A stretch of DNA of 41,474 bases from Candidatus Woesearchaeota archaeon CG10_big_fil_rev_8_21_14_0_10_44_13 (lineage in GTDB: Archaea; Nanobdellota; Nanobdellia; Woesearchaeales; UBA12501). Location: the NCBI GenBank assembly GCA_002762985.1, contig PCXZ01000028.1:10278-51751 (forward strand), read 5' to 3'. Positions 35,844 to 41,474 of the stretch are shown here, piece after piece. The stretch's first letter is position 1; the number at the start of each line of letters is the position of its first letter. The notes under the pieces are model-generated. The model worked only from the letters and a program-made list of their open reading frames with translations. It was not told the origin of the DNA and did no database searches. The position numbers and the translations under genes were made by a program.

Positions 35844-37283
35844 TCAGACAATCTTCTCCTCAAGGCATCTTGCACTGAGAACGGCTTTCGCTGCATCTAT
35901 GAACTCATCCTCTTTTTCCGTAGGGATTATCGCGCCGGCAGCCTGGGGATGCCCGCCATGCTCCCCTCCGACCTTGTTCGTGATCTCTTTCACGATCTCC
36001 CTCAGGTCAATATCCTTTATGTTGTTCCTCGGGTTCGCTATCCTCAGGGAGACCTTTGTGGTATTGTCCATGGCCTGGGCCATGCTCATGACCAATGTGC
36101 CTTCCTGTATGCCATTGCCTTTTGTTATCATCGAGGCCACTGTGCCTATCATCGTGGAAGGTATGCTTTCGCCGGCATTTATGATCATGAACCTGTCTCC
36201 TTTTATTATGTTCCCGTTTGTCTGGTTGTCCCTGTACCAATTCATCGAAGTGACTATGTGCTTCTTGTATTCGTCCAATGCCCTCATGGCCCTCTGCTTG
36301 GACCTCTTGTCGCCCAAGCATGCGCCTATGCCCAATGATGCCTTGTTCAGCCTGCCGCATGCATTGAGCAATGTCGTGAACTCCTTGCCGTCCCTGAAAG
36401 GGGTGCCTTTCGTCTCATTCACAAGGGTATAACTGTAGCCGAGTACATCTTCAGGCTTCTCCTCACCTGAGCGCCTCATTATTATCTCTGCAACGAGCCT
36501 TTTCATCTCATTGTCGGTGATATCGCCCATCCTTTTCCAGTCATTCCCTTTTTTCGGGTTTATCCCTATCTCCTGAAGGAACTGGAGGGCCATGCTCTCA
36601 TTGCCTGAGACGCCCGGGATGTAAGGGTTGTTGCTGTATTCCAATATCTTGTGCAATGGCCTTGTCTGCGAGCCGAAGACCCTCAGCCCTTCCCTGACTT
36701 CGAGCTGCTCGAGCGCGACAGCATCGCCAAGTATCTCGTGATTGAGCTTCTTGAAGCCCTTGTCCTCCTGCACATCGCCTATCGCGCCCATGACTGCAAG
36801 GTAAGCGTATTCCTTGTTCCTCTCGTCGAGCTCTTTTGAGAAAAGATAGACCACTCCTGCGCCTGATATCTCTTTCCCGCCGTCAATCCCGAACAGGATC
36901 GGGTTCACAAAAACCACATTGTCCTTCCCTTTTATCTTTTCAGCCTTCTCCTGGCTGACTTCGTGATGATCAAGTATGAAGATGTCCTTCCCGCTGAGCT
37001 TTTCTGAGATCTCATCCACATATTCGGATGCGAGGTCAGTGAAGATGAAGCAGCTGTAATCCTCTTTTGACAACGATTCCAGGGTCTTGCTGTTCAGCTG
37101 CTGCACTATAGAGATGGAATAGCACCTGTTCTCCCTGTTCAATGCGTTTATGATGATAGAAGCTGCTGTTATGCCGTCTGCGTCAAGGTGGCTGACTATC
37201 CTTATGCACCTCTCCTTAGGCACGTCCCTGAACCTTTCTGCAGCCAGCTTTATGCTTTGCCTGAATTGCTCGTAATTATCCAA
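35844..37283 (-). CDS. DHH-family phosphoesterase (RecJ/GAN-like)
   Basis: 479 aa. Motif I HLDADG is at residues 32-37, followed by FTDLASEYVDEI and ILDHHEVS (motif III, DHH). The DHHA1-like C-terminus carries GGEHGGHPQAAGAI at 439-452. These are the metal-binding and substrate motifs of archaeal RecJ-like exonucleases and related phosphoesterases. It may act as a single-strand 5'-exonuclease or GINS-associated nuclease, or on short oligonucleotides. The start codon is TTG (37281-37283): an in-frame stop lies just upstream, and a GTGAT match to the anti-SD end precedes it. No ATG occurs before the conserved motifs. It sits 77 nt after the urea-transporter-like gene. Confidence 0.85.
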   Translation of the reverse strand: MDNYEQFRQSIKLAAERFRDVPKERCIRIVSHLDADGITAASIIINALNRENRCYSISIVQQLNSKTLESLSKEDYSCFIFTDLASEYVDEISEKLSGKDIFILDHHEVSQEKAEKIKGKDNVVFVNPILFGIDGGKEISGAGVVYLFSKELDERNKEYAYLAVMGAIGDVQEDKGFKKLNHEILGDAVALEQLEVREGLRVFGSQTRPLHKILEYSNNPYIPGVSGNESMALQFLQEIGINPKKGNDWKRMGDITDNEMKRLVAEIIMRRSGEEKPEDVLGYSYTLVNETKGTPFRDGKEFTTLLNACGRLNKASLGIGACLGDKRSKQRAMRALDEYKKHIVTSMNWYRDNQTNGNIIKGDRFMIINAGESIPSTMIGTVASMITKGNGIQEGTLVMSMAQAMDNTTKVSLRIANPRNNIKDIDLREIVKEITNKVGGEHGGHPQAAGAIIPTEKEDEFIDAAKAVLSARCLEEKIV

Positions 37284-37360
37284 GATATCACTGGATTTTT
37301 AGTGCATACCTTCTTTTTATTGTTTGTGGTTTTGGAATATCTATTGCAGAAGACACAAAA

Positions 37361-38200
37361 TCAGATATGTTTTTGCAATGCCAATACAATCCATGCCGCA
37401 AAGACAAACGGCGCTGTGAGAGAGATTATACTGAGGGAAATCATCCCATAAATGATAAAGACCGAAATTGCAGCTGAGATTAGGGCATAGATCAAAGAAG
37501 CATTTCTCTTGTCAGCAAATGCAATGGCACAAAGGACACCATTGAAGCCGAATATGCCCGTATTCACAAGATTTAGAGGGAATGACAGCAGGAAAGATAC
37601 AAGCACCCCCATAGATGAGCCTATCAATGCGTAAACTGCGGAAATTCTCGAGTTCACAAGTATTGCTATGAGGAATATTATCCCAGTTATGATGCTCGTC
37701 TGGAACATCACCTGCCCAAGGCCCATGCTCAATGAGGGTAGGACATTTAGGCCTGTTTCTTTGACCAGCTCAGATGTTTGTGTTGAAGCCAAATTAAAAA
37801 ATTTTGCAATGAGTATGGAGACCCATGTTATAAGCACAAAGGGGAGAGTGAAGGGATATAATCTTCTTTTGTGCATGAAATTCATGATTATTGATGAGAA
37901 TATAGAGCTTAAGATCACAAGACTGACAAGAAAGATATTAATCTTAAAGAAGAAAAATAAAGCTATCCCCGCCAATGTTCCATTGAATCCATAAAGGCCG
38001 TCACGGATATCCTGTTTTTTGTACTTTAATACAAACGCTGTGAAAGTGCTTACGAATACGCCTATCAATGCCCCTACACCCATCACCCATGAATTATAAA
38101 AAATACCTGCCAGGAACAATGCTCCTGTAAGGGCATTATTCTGCAGCATTACCTGGCTTATGCCCCTTAAAATAATCTTGAAAAATCCAAAAATTCCCAT
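37361..38200 (-). CDS. Urea transporter (UT/SLC14) family protein
   Basis: 279 aa, about ten membrane helices with a two-fold internal duplication. The first half has ISQVMLQNNALTGALFLAG and LYGFNGTLAGIALFF; the second has LGQVMFQTSIITGIIFLIA and IFGFNGVLCAIAFA. These are the signature segments of the UT family, whose trimeric channel-like members pass urea. It is shorter than many family members, with compact loops. A TATA box centred about 28 nt before the ATG (38225-38232) suggests a leaderless mRNA. No urease genes are in view, so the physiological substrate may be urea or another small amide; this is unknown. Confidence 0.82.
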   Translation of the reverse strand: MGIFGFFKIILRGISQVMLQNNALTGALFLAGIFYNSWVMGVGALIGVFVSTFTAFVLKYKKQDIRDGLYGFNGTLAGIALFFFFKINIFLVSLVILSSIFSSIIMNFMHKRRLYPFTLPFVLITWVSILIAKFFNLASTQTSELVKETGLNVLPSLSMGLGQVMFQTSIITGIIFLIAILVNSRISAVYALIGSSMGVLVSFLLSFPLNLVNTGIFGFNGVLCAIAFADKRNASLIYALISAAISVFIIYGMISLSIISLTAPFVFAAWIVLALQKHI

Positions 38201-38224
38201 AAACCTGCTGATTGCATATCATTA

Positions 38225-38232
38225 TTAATAAA
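38225..38232 (-). promoter_or_regulatory. TATA-like box, urea-transporter-like gene
   Basis: TTTATTAA on the minus strand, centred about 28 nt before the ATG at 38200. Confidence 0.55.
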
Positions 38233-38261
38233 TTTAATGTTTTGCAATGGCTAAAAGATTA

Positions 38262-38297
38262 TAATAAAAAAGAAAAAAGAAAACAATAAAAATAAAG
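38262..38297 (-). terminator. Oligo-T terminator after uS15
   Basis: The minus strand after the stop contains a series of T5-T6 runs within 36 nt. Confidence 0.65.
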
Positions 38298-38299
38298 GC

Positions 38300-38752
38300 C
38301 TATTCCACGTACATCCTTACGGATTTTGCGTCAAATTTCCAGTCGACTGGAAGGACTTTTGTCTTCTTGTAGTATTTGATCAGTCTCCTCATCTTGGATT
38401 CTGTCAGCTGAAGGCCCCTCAATGCGGCCATGTCCTTGTGATTCTCCTCAAGATGCTTCCTGACTGCGATGCTCTTCTTGATCAGGCTCAGAAGATCCTC
38501 TGGCAGCTGTTTTGCCAGGTTCTTCTCTTTCAGCATGATGGTTATCCTTTTGCCTGTTATCGATTTCACATTGGGTATGCCGTAGCTGTCCCTCAGGAAA
38601 AGGCCTATCTCTGAAGCTGATTTGCCCTCTTTTGCGAGCTTTGTTATCAGCATCTCGATCTCTTTTGGTTTGTACCTGACCCATATCGCTGTCTTCTTTA
38701 TCGGCTTGTTTGAGCCGGATTTTCCTTTCCTTCTCGAATACATCCTTGCCAT
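38300..38752 (-). CDS. rps15: Small ribosomal subunit protein uS15 (archaeal S15)
   Basis: 150 aa, the length of archaeal and eukaryotic uS15, which carries an N-terminal extension absent in bacteria. The start MARMYSRRKGKSGSNKP is typical of the archaeal family, and the C-terminal half has HLEENHKDMAALRGLQLTESKMRRLIKYYKK. It binds 16S rRNA in the central domain and is an early assembly protein. A GAGGT site at 38759-38763 precedes the ATG and a TATA box at 38791-38798 gives a leader of about 16 nt. An oligo-T terminator follows the stop. No other ribosomal genes are adjacent. Confidence 0.95.
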   Translation of the reverse strand: MARMYSRRKGKSGSNKPIKKTAIWVRYKPKEIEMLITKLAKEGKSASEIGLFLRDSYGIPNVKSITGKRITIMLKEKNLAKQLPEDLLSLIKKSIAVRKHLEENHKDMAALRGLQLTESKMRRLIKYYKKTKVLPVDWKFDAKSVRMYVE

Positions 38753-38790
38753 GTTTATACCTCGATCCCTGGCTGTTTCCAGCTGTTTTG

Positions 38791-38798
38791 TTTAAAAT
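38791..38798 (-). promoter_or_regulatory. TATA box for uS15
   Basis: ATTTTAAA on the minus strand; predicts a 16-nt leader with GAGGT. Confidence 0.6.
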
Positions 38799-38904
38799 CG
38801 GAAATAGAACGAATATGTCCCTATTCTATCTCCAGTTTAAGCAAGCCTTGGCATGAGCCAAAACCGGCTTATCTCTCGATAAGGATATATGGGTTTTGAT
38901 GTGG

Positions 38905-38912
38905 TTTATAAA
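38905..38912 (+). promoter_or_regulatory. Orphan TATA box before the structured element
   Basis: TTTATAAA with no gene start 27 nt downstream; the predicted start (about 38935) lies just before the inverted repeat at 38952. Confidence 0.4.
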
Positions 38913-38951
38913 GATTGCGGAATTAATCTGTTTGTTCTTTTTCATTCCATG

Positions 38952-39116
38952 GCGCACGCCACCATCATGGCGGCTCGACGGTCAAAACCTCGCAATGCTC
39001 GGTTTTGCCCTACTCGGGTTTCCCGTAGGGAGCAACGGAAAATTGCGATTTTCCTAGTTGCGCTCGCTTCGCTCGGCAACAACCCCTCCCTCGTCGAGCG
39101 CCATGGTGGCGTGCGC
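38952..39116 (+). repeat. Long imperfect inverted repeat enclosing four hairpins
   Basis: The arms are 38952-38979 and 39093-39116: an outer 14-bp perfect stem (GCGCACGCCACCAT with its complement), a 3-bp step, then a 7-bp perfect stem (GCTCGAC/GTCGAGC), with a 3-base and a 1-base bulge in the left arm. Four hairpins lie between the arms: 38983-39007 (7 bp, CAAAACC/GGTTTTG), 39008-39030 (CCCTA..CGGG/CCCGTAGGG, 9 bp with a 2-nt bulge), 39037-39054 (GGAAAAT/ATTTTCC with a TGCG loop) and 39057-39080 (GTTGC/GCAAC). A further stem, CGCGCC/GGCGCG, lies at 39116-39148. Confidence 0.85.
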
Positions 39117-39265
39117 GCGCCGGGGGTCGGCCCCTATGGGGTGGCGCGGAGGGCAAGCTTTTCGACTATTCAAAACAAAACAATCGGGGAGAAAAGTTGC
39201 CCGTCGCACCGCCACGAATGGCGCTATTATTCCCTTTTCTTAAAAATCCCTTTTCCCACAAAACC

Positions 39266-39273
39266 TTTAAATA
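39266..39273 (+). promoter_or_regulatory. TATA box, leaderless, DRG GTPase
   Basis: TTTAAATA, centred 27-28 nt before the ATG at 39297. Confidence 0.7.
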
Positions 39274-39296
39274 CCCTCGATTACAATTAAATCCCC

Positions 39297-40391
39297 ATGC
39301 CTGCATATGATGACAAGATAAAAGAGCTTGAAGAGCAGATCTCCAAGACGAAGTACAACAAGAAGACCCAGCATGCCATAGGCCTCTACAAGGCGCAGCT
39401 CGCAAGGCTGAAAGAGACACAGCTGAAAAGGAGCTCTGGCGGGAAAAAAGGGGAAGGTTATTCTGTAAAGAAGTCGGGCGATGCCACCGTGATATTGTGC
39501 GGCTTCCCTTCTGTGGGAAAATCTACTCTTCTCAATTCTCTTACAGGAACTGAATCAAGGGTCGGGGCATATGCTTTCACGACATTGACTGTCATCCCCG
39601 GCCTGCTTGAATACAAGCATGCGAAGATACAGGTCCTTGATGTCCCGGGCATCGTCCATGGCGCAGCTTCAGGCAGGGGCAGGGGGACAGAGGTCCTTGC
39701 AGTCATGAGGACTGCTGATCTTGCGATAGTCCTGATCGATGTGAACTATCCCGGCCACCTGAAAGTCCTTAAAAAAGAGATATATGAGGCTGGCTTAAGG
39801 CTGGATGAAAGGCTTCCTGATGTGAAGATAGTCAAGAAGTCTAGGGGCGGAGTGGACATCGCATCCACTGTCAAGCTGACTAAGACAGATTTCGATACTA
39901 TAAAGGATGTCCTGAGGGAATTCAGGATACATAATGCTGATGTTGTGATAAGGCAGGACATATCGATAGACCAGCTGATCGATGTCGTTGAGGCGAACAA
40001 GATCTACATCCCTTCGCTTGTTGTCCTGAACAAGATAGATATGGTGCCTGAGAAGAAGCTTGAGGAGCTGAAGAAGAACCTCAAGCCTGATGTCTGCGTC
40101 TCGGCAGAGGAGAAACTGAATATAGACGGGCTGAAAGATGCGATATTCTACAAGCTGAACTTCATAAGGGTATATACCAAAGAAGCAGGGAAGAAAGCCG
40201 ATATGGATGTCCCGATGATAATGAAAGGCGGCTCTACTATAAAGGATATGTGCGACAAGCTGCACCGCGACTTCGTTAACAAGTTCAGGTTCGCAAGGGT
40301 CTGGGGGAAATCAGCAAAGTTTCCTGGGCAGAAGTTCACCCTGAACCATAGGATCATGGATGGGGATGTTGTTGAGGTGCATTTGAGGTAG
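39297..40391 (+). CDS. DRG-family GTP-binding protein with TGS domain
   Basis: 364 aa, the standard size for archaeal DRG (developmentally regulated GTP-binding) proteins. An N-terminal helical region (residues 1-60) contains a KYNKKTQHAIGLYKAQLARL segment. The G1 motif is GFPSVGKST (69-77), the G3 motif is DVPG (115-118), the G4 motif is NKID (245-248) and the G5-like SA is at 269-270. A TGS domain spans about 287-364 and ends GDVVEVHLR. The family is ribosome-associated and helps translation under stress. A TATA box at 39266-39273, centred 27-28 nt before the ATG, predicts a leaderless transcript. Confidence 0.95.
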   Translation: MPAYDDKIKELEEQISKTKYNKKTQHAIGLYKAQLARLKETQLKRSSGGKKGEGYSVKKSGDATVILCGFPSVGKSTLLNSLTGTESRVGAYAFTTLTVIPGLLEYKHAKIQVLDVPGIVHGAASGRGRGTEVLAVMRTADLAIVLIDVNYPGHLKVLKKEIYEAGLRLDERLPDVKIVKKSRGGVDIASTVKLTKTDFDTIKDVLREFRIHNADVVIRQDISIDQLIDVVEANKIYIPSLVVLNKIDMVPEKKLEELKKNLKPDVCVSAEEKLNIDGLKDAIFYKLNFIRVYTKEAGKKADMDVPMIMKGGSTIKDMCDKLHRDFVNKFRFARVWGKSAKFPGQKFTLNHRIMDGDVVEVHLR

Positions 40392-40489
40392 ATTCTGGGT
40401 TATATGATGTTTTCGTGGTTTATAGGCTGTAATGATAGTGAATTCTTGGGTATTGCTTAACCACTAAATAGTAGTTAAGAAAGGAAAGA

Positions 40490-40497
40490 TTTATAAA
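40490..40497 (+). promoter_or_regulatory. TATA box that decides the 40522 start
   Basis: TTTATAAA, centred 28-29 nt before 40522 and only about 10 nt before 40504. Confidence 0.6.
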
Positions 40498-40521
40498 TGA
40501 AAAATGGGTTTGATAGATAAA

Positions 40522-41187
40522 ATGCGACCAAAATATAATCCAACAATAGAAGATTGTATTGAAGCAATCATTGCCCGAGACAGAGGAATGCCCTATCCTG
40601 AGGTTTTGAAAACGTTTGAGCTTACTCCAAATAAATTTGCAAGAACAATCTCTATGGAATTAGGGAGCTATATCGCCCTTACATCAGGAGAAAGAAGAAA
40701 AATATTAGAAGGAATAATATCTGATCCTGAAAGAAGAAGAGAACTGTTCAATATGGGGGAGGAGTTTGTAAAAGAGCAGTATGATCGTATCCAGGGAAGG
40801 ATTCACAGGGAAAAACAATCACACTTTTATCATGGGACTCATTTTCATCCAAAAAATGTAGATGCACTTGTTTATTATGCCCTTACTTCTAATAATCCCT
40901 CCCTATCATCAAATTGCAGGAATGTGGTTATTGAAGGTATAAAGAATTTACCTCTGGATCTTGCTAAATATTTTATGAAAATAGGATTAAGGGGTTTGAT
41001 GAGCAACGAAATTGCTTGCAGGGGCAAGGCTGATTCACCTTTAGCTATATTAAAAATTTTTGATAAAGTTTACCGCCAAAAAACAGGGGATGCAAGTCTG
41101 TTTGATTTAAGCCAGAAAGAGCATCTGCACAGATGGGGTGATAATTTTATGGCTCCCTCTCTTACTGGCACGATAAAACCAATATAA
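40522..41187 (+). CDS. Unrecognised tandem-repeat protein, first repeat (frame breaks at about 41155-41162)
   Basis: The reading frame is open from an ATG at 40504, but the TATA box at 40490-40497 is 28-29 nt before the ATG at 40522, so a leaderless start at MRPKYNPTIEDC is more likely. Residues 1-90 include a possible helix-turn-helix (YPEVLKTFELTPNKFARTI). The next ~105 residues form a repeat from HFHPKNVDALVYYALTSNN to HRWGDNFMA. The frame then ends in a non-homologous LTGTIKPI tail. The sequence just after continues as a second repeat in another frame (see next entry), so the short tail is probably an artefact of a frameshift. The gene is AT-rich: 16 G/C in bases 40501-40560 against 25 in 39901-39960 of the GTPase gene. 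No known family is recognised. Confidence 0.6.
   Translation: MRPKYNPTIEDCIEAIIARDRGMPYPEVLKTFELTPNKFARTISMELGSYIALTSGERRKILEGIISDPERRRELFNMGEEFVKEQYDRIQGRIHREKQSHFYHGTHFHPKNVDALVYYALTSNNPSLSSNCRNVVIEGIKNLPLDLAKYFMKIGLRGLMSNEIACRGKADSPLAILKIFDKVYRQKTGDASLFDLSQKEHLHRWGDNFMAPSLTGTIKPI
41068..41154 (+). repeat. 87-bp perfect direct repeat, copy 1
   Basis: Identical base for base to 41388-41474, with a period of 320 bp. It encodes VYRQKTGDASLFDLSQKEHL followed by HRWGDNFMA. Flanking parts of the two repeats have diverged strongly. Confidence 0.95.
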
Positions 41188-41474
41188 GAGAAGCAGTTTA
41201 TCATATCTTAACTGAGAATAATACTGGATTAAGTTCTAGTGACAGGACAAAGGTTATCCAAACAATTAATAATTTTCCAACAAACTTAGCTGACTATTTT
41301 CACGGCATTCACATGCGTGGGCTTATGGCAAACTTCGAAAAAGGAAGGCAGAATTCCCCCTTGGAGGTATTGGAAGTTTTTGACGAGGTTTACCGCCAAA
41401 AAACAGGGGATGCAAGTCTGTTTGATTTAAGCCAGAAAGAGCATCTGCACAGATGGGGTGATAATTTTATGGCT
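41163..41474 (+). pseudogene. Second repeat of the same protein in a shifted frame (runs off the right edge)
   Basis: From 41163 a different frame is open for 104 codons to the window edge and encodes YWHDKTNIREAVYHILTENN ... LADYFHGIHMRGLMANF ... DEVYRQKTG ... HRWGDNFMA. It aligns throughout with the repeat encoded at about 40849-41154. There is no plausible start codon near its beginning. One missing base, or two extra, in the CT-rich stretch CCCTCTCTT (41155-41163) would join the two frames. This may be a true disruption, a programmed or slippage-prone site, or an assembly error. The last 29 codons visible are identical in DNA to the end of the first repeat. Confidence 0.6.
41388..41474 (+). 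repeat. 87-bp perfect direct repeat, copy 2 (may extend past the edge)
   Basis: Identical to 41068-41154. The window ends inside or at the end of the match, so the full length of identity is unknown. Confidence 0.95.

Larger units (their letters stand above)
38753..39296. other. 544-bp gene-free region with a GC-rich structured element, possible ncRNA or small mobile repeat
   Basis: From left to right it holds the uS15 promoter (38759-38798), two overlapping hairpins at 38843-38883, a TATA-like box at 38905-38912, the GC-rich multi-hairpin element (38947-39149) and the GTPase promoter (39266-39273). The TATA-like box would place a start site near 38935, just before the inverted repeat. The element is clearly richer in G and C than its surroundings. 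An open frame of 133 codons across it is ignored because it follows the palindromes and has no protein-like character. No tRNA, 5S, SRP or RNase P signature is recognised. Confidence 0.6.

Noticed and set aside
38889-39290. A 133-codon open frame across the structured intergenic element
   Set aside because: It follows palindromic GC-rich DNA, has an Arg/Ser/Ala-rich sequence without protein character and no ribosome-binding site. The hairpins explain the region better.
1-41474. tRNA, rRNA, CRISPR arrays and insertion sequences
   Set aside because: No cloverleaf-like intergenic segment, no regularly spaced short repeats with unique spacers and no transposase-like frame was found. The repeats seen are intragenic or a single palindromic element.

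Overview
The window looks like a chromosomal segment from an uncultivated archaeon, most likely a DPANN lineage of the Woesearchaeota/Pacearchaeota type. The archaeal call rests on an archaeal-length ribosomal protein uS15, a DRG-type GTPase with a TGS domain, archaeal prepilin (class III) signal peptides, an archaeal TadA-like ATPase with two TadC-like partners, and TATA boxes (TTTATAAA or TTTAAATA) centred about 27 nt upstream of many start codons, the pattern of leaderless transcription. The DPANN placement is inference: the pilin N-terminus shared by the genes at 16722-17363 and 18897-19352 is of a kind I associate with that group. No tRNA, rRNA, CRISPR array or transposase gene was recognised.

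Region 1 (1-19352, minus strand) is a surface-structure block. Read in the direction of transcription it contains two short type IV pilins (18897-19352, 16722-17363) flanking a GT-C-like membrane protein and a small membrane protein. Then come very large proteins with pilin N-termini: 1752 aa at 11407-16665, 455 aa at 9949-11316 and about 685 aa at 7873-9930. A minor pilin-like gene (7304-7756) follows, then two huge Cys/Asp-rich secreted proteins (766 and 1359 aa), a 128-aa anchored Cys-rich protein, and a lipoprotein that runs off the left edge. Recurrent modules are MopE-like Asp/Cys motifs, myxococcal-type disulfide repeats and beta-propellers. By motif counting I find seven blades each in four propellers (three in the 1752-aa protein, one in the 1359-aa protein).

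Region 2 (19680-28148, plus strand) diverges from region 1. It encodes a 525-aa pilin with Ig-like domains, four smaller pilin-like proteins, a helical/winged-helix protein, a TadA/VirB11-family ATPase and two TadC-like membrane proteins. Together the two regions read as one type IV pilus-like assembly system whose products include giant adhesin-like pilins. No prepilin peptidase is in the window.

Region 3 (28213-41474) is mixed. It holds small membrane proteins, a degenerate KaiC/RecA-like protein, a large polytopic membrane protein, an Lrp/AsnC regulator divergent from an AbrB-PhoU-type regulator, a TPR protein with a kinase-like C-terminus, a DHH-family phosphoesterase, a urea-transporter-family protein, uS15 and the DRG GTPase. 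An unusual GC-rich, multi-hairpin element lies at about 38947-39149. At the right edge is an AT-rich gene made of tandem ~105-aa repeats, interrupted by a frameshift and containing an 87-bp perfectly duplicated block.
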